Below, piece after piece: positions 1 through 12,039 of a stretch of 64,000 nt of DNA. The notes beneath the pieces were generated by a model that was not told where the DNA came from, did not search any database, and saw only the letters and a program-made list of their open reading frames with translations. Source of the stretch: Alitta virens (taxonomy: Eukaryota; Annelida; Polychaeta; Phyllodocida; Nereididae); assembly GCA_932294295.1 (NCBI GenBank), contig OW028575.1, positions 44,674,753 through 44,738,752 of the forward strand, in the 5' to 3' direction. Each line of letters starts with the position of its first letter. The stretch's first letter is position 1. The position numbers and the translations under genes are program-made.

Positions 1-675
1 TCATTCCAGTGATAACTTCTTGTCATCTTCGCATCAATATGGCCATTTGTTATGATCGCAGAGAAGCAACAGAGAATACAATTTACAATGGAGAATGCAG
101 CAAACTTATAAGAGTTTGCTTCACAAAAGTGTTTTATCAGCCAGATGTTGGCGTTTGACTCGTTGCTAACATTTCCGTCCATTTTGTGCTGCTCCATGGA
201 TATGCTTATTGAAAAATGTGTCTGACAGATAGACATGTTTTTAATTTCTGCTATTCATGCATTATAAGGTGATTGTGATAAAAATGAAGACAATTAGGCC
301 TTTATCACTGGGTGTCGTCACCTCACAGCCCAGCTACCTACTTATGTACATGTTTTTCTCGTTTACTCATCTAAAGTAAATGGGAAGCAGGCAATTCAGA
401 AAAAATTGCCTAAAATAAAAAAAATATGAATCTATTTCTCATGTCTTTTTAAAAGAAGATTTCTTAAGTCTATACTCTGCCTATCGGTTACATAGTTTAA
501 CCAATCATTTTGTTTAACTGGGTAAACTAGCGAAGTATGTTCATAATTAGGTCGCTTGGCATATAGGTGACGAAACACACTGTTATTGTGCATTATTAAT
601 TTAGCATTCATTACAATCAGGCAATTTTCATTCTAAATTTAGCAATCATTGTAATCAAGCAATTTCATTTTTCAG
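1..675. other. Non-coding, probably intron ending at 675
   Basis: No supportable ORF. It is AT-rich and ends in a pyrimidine tract and AG (671-675) that works as the 3' splice site for the exon starting at 676, so it is most likely the last intron of a gene that begins outside the window. Confidence 0.5.
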
Positions 676-1091
676 TGGATGTTTTCCGATCTCAGTCAGC
701 ATTTTATCGACCAACACCGACTAAGCTACGGTTACACCACACGACGACGCCGTACAGTGATGCTTTGAAAGCGGCGGCCATCTTGCCTCGGCCCTGTCTC
801 GAGTCTTCAAATGAACTACTAACCCCACCTGGTGAATTACTGAACTCTAGCTCAAACATGCAGCGAACTCCACCCCCTCCCCCTGCCCCCCATCTTTTGG
901 GGTCTTTGCCCCCTCCGCCATTTTGGTTACAGACTCTTTCAACTCAGAACACGTCACACGATCCTATGATGTCATCGAATTCACCCAGAATGCCATTTTA
1001 CCCCATTGCCTATAAACCAAAAATAATCTCAACCAGCCCATCACCCAGTCCAGACCCCCAGCACGAACCTGAAACCAAAGAAAAGACCTAG
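676..1091 (+). CDS. Terminal exon of an unidentified proline-rich protein
   Basis: An open frame of 138 codons runs from a good 3' splice acceptor (TTTTTCAG, ending at 675) to a TAG at 1089-1091. There is no ATG near its start, so it reads as the last coding exon of a gene entering from the left; the first codon is split with the previous exon. The peptide is low-complexity and disordered: Pro/Ser-rich, with a run PPPPPAP near its middle, a PPPP run shortly after, and SPSPSPDP near the end. It has no membrane segment and no Cys/His pattern. This composition is common in the C-terminal tails of transcription factors and adaptors, but I recognise no family. The coding call rests on the acceptor, the length and the biased composition. 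Confidence 0.45.
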
Positions 1092-1486
1092 TTCAATTTA
1101 TTATTTATTTGCAATGGTGATTTATAATGAAATGCCCACCATCATGTCCATAATAATTGTGTGCAATTTTACATTCATATGATTTTTCATGTATCATAAA
1201 ATGTGTTGTGCTATTAAACAAGACATGAATTATTAGTGTGTTTGTTCATGAGCTATTACTTTTACCAGATAAATCATTTTGAAAAAACATAACAATCTTA
1301 AATGTTTTCCTGGAGTGACTTAGACTCTTGTCTAAATACAGGCAAATGTAAGCATAGGTGCCAATATTACTGTATGCAATATTTCGAAAAACTCCATGTT
1401 AAATTTGACATAGTATCCAGTTTGCTGTAAGTATTACAATTTACCATATTTACAGTGTGTTAGTTAATCAGGGACTTTCTTCCCCA

Positions 1487-1645
1487 AACACCTAGCTCAG
1501 CGGTAGTGCACTGGGCTTCCAACTGCTGGGTCCCGTATAGGGTTCGACTCCTGGTCGAGCCTAAGTTGGATGGCTGTTTCATCCTTAATCTCACTGCCAT
1601 TTTCACTGCCTGTCATAATTAGCCCATCAGGTGCAGAAATACTTG
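1487..1645 (+). repeat. tRNA-derived SINE, copy 1
   Basis: The head has RNA polymerase III promoter boxes in tRNA order: box A-like TAGCTCAGCGGTAGTGC (about 1493-1509) and box B GGTTCGACTCC (about 1542-1552). A 7-base anticodon-type loop CTTCCAA lies between them and resembles a Gly(TCC) tRNA. A non-tRNA body follows, ending near GGTGCAGAAATAC. The same body occurs inverted at 4532-4670, which shows a dispersed family and not a tRNA gene. Confidence 0.75.
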
Positions 1646-2531
1646 ACCCTATTACTGGTCTCAATGGGGAGGTAGTCCTAATAGTAGACTCTAAGGCAAA
1701 ATACATTGGCAAGATTGTGAGGTGGTCTTGTAAATGGGTGGTCTTTAAGCGAGGTTAGAAAATATAGATGAGACTTGAGCTCTCTAGAGGATCCCATTTT
1801 AAGAATATCCTCCTATTAAGATCAACTTACCACGACCCAATTGTATAATCACTGTTGTAATATACCTCCCAATTAATGTCAGCTTGCCAATAATGGATAG
1901 TTTTTCACACAAAAGTGTTTTAATGGCGAGGTCTTTCTGCATAATGCAACTGCAGACCACACCCTACTTTTGAGACCATCTCTCCGATAAGACCAGGAAT
2001 ATCAATTAGCTCCAACGGTGATCTAAATGTGATTATGTACCAAACCTTTCCTAGATTTATTTCAAATCATGTTGACAAAGCAATTGACCTTTGGTATTGA
2101 GAAGTATTGACAAAGGTATTCAGCCAAGTTAAGTGGTACAATTTTAGAGTGAAACAAAATTAATTGCCCTTTGACGGCCGTACAATTATAGCTATAAATA
2201 GCGCTGGGAACACTTTGTATACATTTCAACTGGCAAGTATTAAATGATGAGAAATCCATACTGCTCCACGTTGCTTATGAGTAGATTTGAGTTAAAAAGC
2301 TGTCTGAAAAATCTGTCAGTTCTAATCAAGCAATCATGAAACTGATAGGCCTATGACATTCAGGCGTATAATATTTATATTTCTATGGAATTGTTTCTTG
2401 TCAGCTTTAGGACACTAGGCCTATATAGTTATATCAAGAAATGGATGAATTCACAGAGCTGACAGAGTAAATTTTGACATACCATAGACCTACCCACATG
2501 TAGGCCTATGTATTGATCTGGAATTAGGAAA
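1646..2531. other. Non-coding stretch
   Basis: AT-rich spacer between the SINE and the next ORF. I see no coding region or repeat that I can support here. Confidence 0.4.
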
Positions 2532-2984
2532 ATGTCGAATTTGACCCAAACATCAAACTACACCGTTATGGAGAATGTTACTAGGGAACTGGCTGTGACG
2601 TCAGCAACGGCGTTAGTGACATCACCAGTCTACGACCACCAGGGGGCCATGGTCTTCCTGGTGGTGGTGCTGGCTTTGACTGGTACAGCAGTGATTGTGA
2701 CTGTGTGGTATCTGATCGCCATGAAATCTCGCCAAAGCGAAATTGATGCCGACGTCTCGCGCTACCAACGAGGTTTGGAGGCAGCCAGGTTTAATGCCAG
2801 GAAGGAAGAGGTGTTACGTAATCACTTGCGTTGGCCTGGCAACCTCATCCTGCCACGTCACAGTGGTCGTCCATTAAGGCATCTCAGTGTCACAACTGCA
2901 GCAGCAGCAGCAGCAGCAGCAGCCTCGGAATTGAACTCACAACATGGACCTTCTGACAGCCATTTCGTGGCTCTGAATGTTTAA
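2532..2984 (+). CDS. Small single-pass membrane protein, family unknown
   Basis: A 150-residue ORF starts at an ATG in favourable context (aaaATGt). The first ~38 residues are Ser/Thr-rich and carry three N-glycosylation sequons (NLT, NYT, NVT), with no cleavable signal peptide. A strongly hydrophobic segment follows at about residues 39-63 (AMVFLVVVLALTGTAV...), then a basic MKSR. The C-terminal half is charged and probably helical (SRYQRGLEAARFNARKEEV). An alanine run encoded by (GCA)n lies near residue 125. The layout (glycosylated outside, one membrane span, about 85 residues inside) implies an N-out/C-in topology and resembles KCNE-type potassium-channel subunits in size and plan, but I do not see a diagnostic KCNE motif. 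It could be a single-exon gene or one exon of a larger one. Confidence 0.5.
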   Translation: MSNLTQTSNYTVMENVTRELAVTSATALVTSPVYDHQGAMVFLVVVLALTGTAVIVTVWYLIAMKSRQSEIDADVSRYQRGLEAARFNARKEEVLRNHLRWPGNLILPRHSGRPLRHLSVTTAAAAAAAAASELNSQHGPSDSHFVALNV

Positions 2985-3204
2985 AATCAATGGGTAACCT
3001 TCTACAGATAAAATGTTCTGAACTCCACAGAAATGCCTAATGAATTTGGACTGATGTAGAATACTCGTTTATTAAATTGTTCACAATTTCAATCTTGATC
3101 TTATCTATATAATATTATATATATATCGTAGATAAGCAGTGCACAGAGGAAGAGACATTTTCAGAAATCAGTGCAGAACATACTTTATAGCTGGCCGATG
3201 CATA

Positions 3205-3522
3205 AGCCCCCTTCACACATAGCCAGATCAGACGCCAGAGCATCCCGGAGTATCACTCCGGCATACTCCCGATAATATCGTGTAGACCTCGTGTTTATTT
3301 CCGGCATTGACCGGGGCGATCCGGGACCACCGTGCGCCTCCAGGGGAAAAATTAAACATGTTCAATTTTTCATGCCGTTGACACCGTATTGCCATCATGT
3401 ACACACCGCCAAACATTTCTTTTGTTGACATTTTCAGCTCTTGTTCCCAGACCAACCCGGAGTGAAAGAAATTTTACTCCGGAACACTCCGGCGAGTGAT
3501 TCGGCTATGTGTGAAGGGGGCT
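3205..3522. repeat. MITE with perfect 20-bp terminal inverted repeats
   Basis: The left end AGCCCCCTTCACACATAGCC (3205-3224) is the exact reverse complement of the right end (3503-3522). ATA on each side (3202-3204 and 3523-3525) may be a 3-bp target duplication. The 318-bp interior has subterminal inverted CCGGAGT/ACTCCGG motifs and no transposase, so this is a non-autonomous DNA transposon. Confidence 0.75.
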
Positions 3523-3786
3523 ATAGTGCTAGTGCACAAATAAATGAAGAATAATTTAAAATTTTATATATTTTTAATTTTACTCAAAGCAGATATAAGC
3601 ACCGTTGAAGTAATTAAATCAAAATGAAAGAATGAAGAATTATGAATGATGCAAGATCATAACTATAACACAAATATCTGCCATAAAATTTCAAAAAGAA
3701 ATGAGCCACACTTCTTATGAAGCTTTCAACTCAGCGGCAAGGAAATAAATCGTGTTAGCAGCCATTAAATTCTTAATCATAACTGC

Positions 3787-3851
3787 AAGATAAGATATAA
3801 GATAAGATATAAGATAAGATATAAGATAAGATATAAGATAAGATAAGATAA
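3787..3851. repeat. GATAAGATAT minisatellite
   Basis: Tandem units of AAGATAAGATAT repeat about five times, followed by AAGAT units. Confidence 0.85.
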
Positions 3852-4189
3852 TACAAGACAATGCTTCTTTTCCAAATGTTGGAATTTGTTACAAGTGCAT
3901 TTCAGATACACTCACACAAACATACTATCACAGACAAACATGAGCATAAATGTCACAGAAATACCTACAAAAGGCATAATCATGCAAACAATCACAGACA
4001 TTCATATTACAGAGAAAAGTACGATGGTTTAGTCTGAAAGATTCAATTGACTCACACTGGCAGTAACAAATGACATCAGACAGGGAGATGTCCTGCACTT
4101 AACCATTGGAATCAAAACTACTTATTAATCATGCAAATTTTCAAAGCCACCTTAATTATGCAATCAGTACCTGCGGATCAATGCTGAAA
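3852..4189. other. Non-coding stretch
   Basis: AT-rich sequence; nothing recognisable. Confidence 0.4.
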
Positions 4190-5160
4190 GTAGGGTTGGA
4201 CTTTAACCTGGTTTGAACAAATTTGCCCAGCCCATGGGGTAAAACCTGGGTATAACCTGGGCAAAATGGGTTTAAACCAGGGTAAAATCTCCAACAAGCC
4301 CACCGCATGGGATTCCAAATTAGCAGTAGTGACTGTAAGGAGAAATAGAAGATTTGCTTAAATTTACTTTAATTGCTATTACTGAGCTTTATACACTGAG
4401 TATAACCTGGCCAAACTGGGTTTAAGCTGCCAAAAGTGGGTTAAACCTGACAAAAACCCTCCTACAAGCACACCACATGGGATTCCAAATTATTAGAAAT
4501 ACATGTAAGGGTGGATTAGGGGTTTACATCCTGTATTTCTGCACCTGATGGACAAATTAGGACAGGCAGGAACCATGGTAATGAGATGATGGATGAATCA
4601 GCCATCCAACTCGGGCTCAACCGGGCAATGAACCCAGGACCCAGTGGTTGGCAGCATAGCTGGTCCTCACCTGGTCATCCCCTAGAAGCACATATAGCAG
4701 TGAATATATGGAAAAATAGATTTGCTTTCTTAAACTTTACTTTAATGGCTATCACTGAGCTTTACAAACATTATGGGCATAAATATCAATTAAAGAATGC
4801 AGTTCCTGAAATATGGTACAGAGACATAGTGATCTACGTTCACTTGAAAAATATTTACTTCAAAATATAGAAATTCAATTGTCCTATAAAAACTATAGCA
4901 CATAGGATCATTTTGTTTTAGTTTCTAAAACACTTATGTTACATGTCCTTGTTTGCTGAATTCCAAAGATTATAGCTAAAAACAATGGTGAAAAAATTGC
5001 TTAACCATTAAGTAATTTTGTTTTTTTACAATTGCAAATTGGGGGTAATGTCCGAACATCATGTGGGTTTTAACCCAGGTTTAACCCGGGTTGGGCAAAA
5101 TATCTATTTAGCCCAACCCGGGTTAAATACAGTTTTTACCTGAGTTAAACCAAGGGGGGG
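4190..5160. repeat. Palindromic repeat region rich in GGGTTTAAACC-like motifs
   Basis: Motifs such as AACCTGGGTATAACCTGGG and TGGGTTTAAACC recur at 4200-4290, 4395-4455 and 5065-5160, in both orientations. The strongest is a perfect 17-bp inverted repeat (5080-5096 against 5111-5127) around a 14-base loop. The two ends both carry TTTAACC-type sequence, so this may be one roughly 1-kb fold-back element into which the SINE at 4532-4670 jumped. Exact ends and TSD are not clear. Confidence 0.45.
4532..4670 (-). repeat. tRNA-derived SINE, copy 2 (inverted)
   Basis: On the minus strand the body matches copy 1 at 1487-1645: a shared GTTGGATGGCTG...TTCATCC segment, a CTGCCTGTC...AATT segment and the end ATCAGGTGCAGAAATAC. 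The tRNA-like head is degraded; box B reads GGTTCATTGCC and box A is largely lost. Confidence 0.7.
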
Positions 5161-8100
5161 GGGGATAGACATTTAAAGCAGATTAAAAAAACCAGCAAAA
5201 TATATCTTTACGATTAAGTTTAATATTGAAAGAAGAGTACCAAACTACATACATATGATAATAAGTTAATAATTATATGTTGAACATGTTAATCAGGGTG
5301 ACATCTGCACATGTTAGCAAAAGTCGTCTTTCTTTACTAGATTGTTATCCTTTAATATTTTATTGTGAACCCAAAAAAAAACAGTCCACCCATGGGGCAA
5401 ATATGTAACATGGGGCGACCAAGCTTCAGGTCAGCATTGATATATAACACAATATTTATAGGTTATCACATGGCAAGAGGCTGTATTGCCCTGGTATCAT
5501 CGCCCGAGACTCTGTTATGTATCATCCCGACTCCGTATCATCCTGAGACCCGTCAGCTAAATTCATTTATGTAGAAAATGCCATTTGAACTGATGATGTT
5601 CACGACCCACTCAACATCCCAAATTTGCCATTGTTTTGAGCAAAACAAACTGATAGCAACAGCATTTCATTGGCTAGTTCAATTTAGAGGTGTGTCCCTG
5701 AAATTGTTGCTGATTGGTGGAAATCAATATCATCCCCGTTTATTTCTTGCTCATTGGTTAAAATCGGTATGGTCCCTGCAGCTCTTTGTCTCTGATTGGC
5801 TGAATCTCGTATCGTCCCTTGAAAAGCCATATCATCCCTCTCACAATATCACACAGGGGAAAACACCAATAGCAGGGGGAAAAAAACATGCTCAGTCATG
5901 GGATAAAACGTCATACAAGAATGTGACTATACATAAACATTCCGTGTAATATAAAACTCCGTATTAACGGGCCCCTTTATTTTTTGGCATAAATAATCTG
6001 TACATATGACCCTTGACATGTGGCATGTATTTTACAAAATACGTTAAACACAAATGTTTTTATTGGTATTTTACTAAAGGTCAGTATGTGGTATACAGTG
6101 TACCAGAAAGATTCTTCATATTAAGTAATTCTGACTTTTGTGTGATCGCTGAAGCGTAACGGAGTCATGTGAGGCAGTGACGTCAGAGTTGGTCTAGCCA
6201 CAATTTTAATGTATGCAATAAGAACTTGCAAGTGACAACATTTGTGTGTGGATTATATGTTCGCATTGTTCTATTAAGTGAAAAATCTGTTTGTGTTTGT
6301 AAATCAATTATCACAGGGAGAAAATATGTTTGATACAGTAATTAAGGAATACCAACAATTATTACTAGGTCTGCTCTCCTGATCTAAGAATATGCAAACA
6401 CATAAGATGCATTAGTTTCTATTTTTCGTTTTCTTTTTTTAACATTACTTTGCATTTAAGTACAGCACACCCTCGGCAAATAGAGACAATAACATCAGAA
6501 ACACTGGCCTGTGAGTAGTATATTTTTCATAAAGATAATGTCATATATATATATGCAAAGAACGTGACAAAAAAAAAGTTATCAAATCTTAAAACACACA
6601 TAAGGCCCATACACTTTAATTCTTCAAGATTTTAAAAGATATGATTGTAAGGACTGTTTTCCATTAAATGTGAAAAAAGTACTCAATAAAAAGTAAAAAA
6701 TGAAGTTGTGAAAGTAATATGATTTATACATTTTTTTTTGCAGCAAAATAACAAGTATGTAGGTGTAATACTAGTTTATATATAAAGATTCAGGAAATTT
6801 GTTTCACATTTTCCCCTCCTTATTTTATGTGTAATATACGAAGAATATGATGAAAGGTTATTAATTTTAAAACATACACATATACACTTTATTCCCAAAA
6901 CATTTCATGGATATCATTGTAAACATTGAGTACCAGGTTTAGGGAATGTTGCAAACAACACACTTTTCAGCAATTTATTCTCATTTTCCATTATCATGAA
7001 AAGTATGTGTTAAAAGTCAAAATAAAGTATTGAAAGTGAAAGCACAATAGCTTAGACGTTTAATAGCAAAATTTCATGTATGTAAGTATAATAGTAGTTG
7101 AGATATGGAGGGTTTGGAATATATTAATATTTCACATTTTCCCTTATTACCATAATTCTATATTATTTATGGCCATGAAACCCCCAAAAATCAGGACTAC
7201 GCTTTTTCAGTCATTTCATGACAAAATTTCAAGCATGTATGTTGAAAATGAAGATCATAATTAACTGCATGACATAAAGATTAATGAGAGCGTCTGACAG
7301 CAAGCCTGATTCCATGTCAGTTGGATCATCACTTTCCAGTGCGATCAGTGTGAAAGTGAGCTCATGAATCATGAGTTCACAGTTAGGTCATGTGACATTA
7401 TATGACCTAACTGCGAGGTCAGCATGTTTTTGATATTTTAGATTGCTTGCTCAAAACTGATTTGTGATCAACAGATAAGGACTATTTATATACTAAGTAT
7501 AAATAGCACCAGTACCACCAAAAAAAAAACATACAGCTGTATGGTTTATTCATATTATGTTTTGAGACCACGAACAACTACTTAGTTTAAATGAAATGCA
7601 TGCTACAAATCTAATTGGAGAATGTGTATATATGAAATGCACAATGTCAAAGGTTTATTCATATTTGCCACAGAAGACAAAGGCAACAGCTAAAGAAATA
7701 CACATATAAGTAATAATATATGGATCTACTATGCAGGGAGCTCCCCAAACAGAATCAGCATCACTAACTTGGGAGCTTCCTGTGTGGTAAGTGTGAAACC
7801 TCTCCCTGCCAGGCTGTGAATGATAAAATTATGAGATATACAGTATGCTTGTGAACTAGACCTGGATGTGTTAGAAAGTGAAAATATCTCAGACTTCCTC
7901 ATTCTGATAAAAACACGGAATGGGCCACATTCTTATCCCAGAAAAGAAATGTACATGGAACTGGAGAAATCTGGAGCGAAGGTTTCTACTGTCACAGTGG
8001 AGATAACAATAGGTAATGGTGAAAAATGAAACCAAAGGATTTGAAACCCTCAGTCAGGAAGATGAAATCTGAATAACCAGTGTCAAAATAGCCCACCCAC

Positions 8101-10559
8101 ACAACCTTGATACATTAGAACATTTGCTGAGAGAATTGAGAAGACTGGCTAACAAACATATAGATATCAAATATAGCTAGGGCAGAATTACTGTATTTAC
8201 AATATTGCAACCTTTCTTTCTGTGGTATCTGGCCACTTGTGCCACCAGATCACCATAAATGTATGGCTCCACCTAGTCAGATCAACAAACTTATGTCAGT
8301 TTTTCTCCTGTCTCTTTGATGTTGTCATCAAGTCGAGCCATGTATTGCTTGGTTTTGCCTGGCAGGGCTGGCCACAGATAATCCAATCTGTTTTAAAATG
8401 TAAAAAATGGCTGTATGACTTCTACTCGACCTCTTGATCTCAGAGTGGAACTGTGGCAGCTTCGTCATCTACAGTACCAGAAGAGGTTATTCTCGACACT
8501 TGAGCTTGGCAAATGTTGATTGGCAGCTCCGGTAATAAACTTATGTTTCATCCCCTTTTGCAAAGGCTTCTTGATATTCAAGTGGTATGAGTGAAACCTG
8601 ATTTATTTTGATGACTGAATGGACTTGCTCAAACAATGCACTTGTTATGAAGAAGGGTATAGGGGTACTTGAAGTTAACAAAGTTTTAACCTATAAGGTC
8701 ATTAAAGTTAGACTATGTTACAAGGAAGTGCTTCAGATATACAGAATATCGTAGAAGTCTTTTTTTTTGGGTCACTTGGAACCTCATGAGCCAAACTCAT
8801 CACTTTACTTCACCTGTAGTGATATAAAACTATGAGGTAATTAAGTCCCTGAACGCATATTTCACACATTTAAACAAAAATGTCTGATATGCATTTATGC
8901 GAACTGGAAAAATCACAGAAAATTGATTTACAAACTCAAATGTTTATTCAAAGTAAAAGTATGTTGTAGGAACCTAGTAGGCTTCACTCCATAAAAATTA
9001 TGTAACTCAGAATGAATTAAGTCTCATGAGTTTTTCAAGCCAGATTGAGCCAACGGGGTGCAGCCATTGTGGAATGTTAAGTAGGTATATATGCAAATTA
9101 AGGAACTTTAACTAAACACGATTCATCGGGATTTTTATTTTCACAAATTGGGAATAACCTTGGTCAGCTTCATCTATATCTATGTATGTATGTATAATTT
9201 ATTTAAAGTCATTTTCAATCTAAAATGTCAAGTCAATGACATTTTTAAGCTTATGCTTCTGTACGACTACAGTAACAATAAAATTTAAATTGAAGAAATT
9301 GAGGTAGAAATATAGAACAATAATAATAATAATAATACATGTAACATAATAGTACAAATGACAAAGAAAAGAAAAAAATTTCCATCTTGAATGTCCAAAG
9401 TATTGTCCAGAGTAGTTTGGCAACAAGCACTGACCAGTCTCATCGCACATGATAGTCTTTGATGTCTGTAATTCAGCAAATGAAGGACTTTATAGCTAGC
9501 AACGTTGCGCTGACCTAGCTAGTGTCTTTCAGTTTATATGCTGCAATATCGGCATGTAATATAGGAGGCACTTCAGTCATAGCTTTTCAGTGTAGACAAT
9601 AGTATCAGCCTGGCGGCAGTTTACCCGATTACAGTGCACTCACAACTGTTGTAGACCTATTGTATATTTTCTAAATACTATTTTCTATCTAGCTCACTGA
9701 CAGATTGGGGGGGGGGAACAGGGTCCATATGAGGCTGCCCCCCCCCCCCCCCCGTAGAGGCAGGGCTGGATCCGCCAATGCTCCAACTGTATGCGTTTAC
9801 TTGTTTATACACTTTGTATTATTTGGTTAGTTGAAAGTCACTGTAACGTAATTTTTTTTAAAGTCATTAGAATAATTCTGATATAGCGTAAATTCTTCTT
9901 CTTTTAACCAATTCAATATGAGACCAAGCAAACAAGACAGTGCTTGACCTTTCCATCTGATTGGTGAACTGAACCATTGAAAATGGTTAAAAGCAACTAG
10001 ATGTAGCTGCCAAAACTATGGTTGATCACACAGCTTGATTTAGATTTAAAAAGGTGGTCAAAACAACCAATCTGTGTTTTTAGAGTGTAATCGACTGATA
10101 CAAAATTCTTTATGTAATATATCACAATGACTGAACTGAAATAATAAACTATGCGAGTACATGGAAAAGGCTAAAAAAAATGGCAACTGGTTATTTATAC
10201 TTTGATAATCAAGCACCCTCATTTAATTTTAACCCTTTGCAGCCAAATATAACCCGAAAAGGTTTATACAGCTGTAATTTTTTTTTACGAAATAGCTATT
10301 TTTTGTACATCATGGTATGGATTAACTGACACCTATAAATTTTTGAAATAAAATGTACTATATATAGTACGTAGGTCATTCCACAGAAACCGTGCACTTT
10401 CGGCATTTCAAGTGCAAAAAATAGTACCGAAGTTTCCATTCCATTTTGTAATGAAGGTATACTTTCCGAATTGCTTTGAAGCAATTTTCCGTTATAAATA
10501 GTTTCTTTTTAAACTTGGTAACAGGAATGACGTCCATAAAAGTCACCCCAATACAAATT
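5161..10559. other. Long AT-rich intergenic stretch
   Basis: Short ORFs here (for example 5365-5574, 5578-5949 and 8222-8437) show no domain, no codon bias and no splice context that I can support as genes. Homopolymer G/C runs lie near 9708 and 9738. The one structured spot is the ATTGG array at 5667-5850, listed separately. Confidence 0.5.
5667..5850. repeat. Degenerate ~42-bp repeat with four ATTGG (inverted CCAAT) boxes
   Basis: ATTGG occurs at 5669, 5713, 5753 and 5795, spaced 44, 40 and 42 bases. Each is followed about 15-20 bases later by a TATCATCCC/TATCGTCCC/GTGTCCC-like word. It is either a decayed tandem repeat or a CCAAT-box cluster. Confidence 0.55.
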
Positions 10560-10825
10560 ATTGGGTATAGTGACCCAAATGTATGGCCTTATTTGGCATT
10601 CATGAAATGTTAAAAAATATCACTATTTTTAGCCAAAATTTGTTCTAGCACAGAAGAGGAATAATATTGGCGTAGTACAGCCCCCAATAAAAGAAAAAAA
10701 ATTAACAATGTCTTGTCTTGAAAATGAAAATAGCGGTCGTTTTTTGTGACGTCCTTCATTGAATTCAGTGATATGACGTCAAAAAGGCTCGCTAAATAAG
10801 GTCATAAATTTGGGTCCGCTATATA
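10560..10825. repeat. Possible fold-back element
   Basis: GACCCAAATGTATGGCCTTATTTGGC near 10571 is partly complementary to GCTAAATAAGGTCATAAATTTGGGTC near 10790. Two TGACGTC words lie in or beside the element. The arms are diverged and no TSD was identified. Confidence 0.35.
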
Positions 10826-11756
10826 CTGTACTTTTTCCTAATTATTTTCTTTAATATTGAAAAATATTATTAGAAATTTGTAAGATAAGCAGACATCCTG
10901 AAGTCTGCCATACCAGGGCTTTCATCTCTTGAAAAGTGCTCAAACCTAACATTTTCTGTTTTTCATTTAGCAGCACTTGATTCTGTGGACAAACTTAAAC
11001 AAATGGAAAATGTTACTGGAACTGCAAATATTTCACAATTTACTTCACCAGTTGAAAATTCAACTTCTCCGGATTATATAGATCTGTATAAAATGAGGTG
11101 TGGGACAAGCCGTTTTGCTGCCTTTCACAGCAAAAAGAGCCAAAAATATCAGTCATGACACCTCCTGCAAATATTTCTTGTGTGTATTTATATCTTAACA
11201 TTGGTCTGCCCATCCTCAATACCACATTCATATTAATAAAGCCGTTTTTCATGTTATAATCACATTTTAAATAAAGGGATGGTGGAGTGTACCATTCTAT
11301 GGAATGACTCATGTGTAATCTTTTATATGCACTTCCTATGCACTTCCTGAAATATATGGTGTTTATAACATATAACAGGGACAATTAGTTCGCATAATCT
11401 ATTATTTTTCGATTTTGGCAACACTGTTTGTTAGGGAAATACCCTAATTATTATATTCTGAGAATTACTTTTGTTTACATGTACAAATGAAATGATATTG
11501 GTAAGCGGATTTAACATTTATGATTGTACATGCCCCTGGAGCATGACAAATATATATAAAAAATTCATGTCATTATTGACACTTTATTATATGTCTAAGA
11601 GCAGCCATGAATGCGGAAATTAAAGGGAAAAAAAGTAGATTATTTTCGGCAACTGAAGACATGCAAAGCAAATTTGTTTTAGATACAACTATAAATATCG
11701 AAAGACGCAAGGAAAATCCATGACAACGTTTTATAACAATAGTGAATAGTGAGGAG

Positions 11757-12003
11757 TCCAACATAGAATTTTGTGGGATGAGGAAAATTACATTGGTCGA
11801 GGATATAATTTTTCCTCATCTCATCCTATAAAACCCTATGTTGGACGACACACCATCCACCATTGCTGCACTTATTGTACAACATACACTGCAGCCATCC
11901 AACACATACACTCCAGCCATCCAACATACTCTCTAGCCCACCAACATACATTCCATCCAACATACACTCCAACCATCCAACATAAACCCATGTTGGATGA
12001 CAA
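11757..12003. repeat. Fold-back plus TCCAACATA minisatellite
   Basis: The arm TCCAACATAGAATTTTGTGG (from 11757) pairs with the sequence ending CCTATGTTGGA near 11846. It is followed by an array of CCATCCAACATACACTC-type units of about 18-20 bases up to a terminal CCATGTTGGATG. The ORFs across it on both strands are repeat translation and not genes. Confidence 0.6.
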
Positions 12004-12039
12004 CGAAGCATTCCGATTGGCTCACAGCAGCTGAATGGA

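Noticed and set aside
1487..1560. A functional tRNA gene
   Set aside because: The acceptor stem does not close and the same head-plus-body occurs at 4532-4670, so it is a SINE.
11040..11384. 114-codon minus-strand ORF
   Set aside because: No domain, splice context or composition bias supports it.
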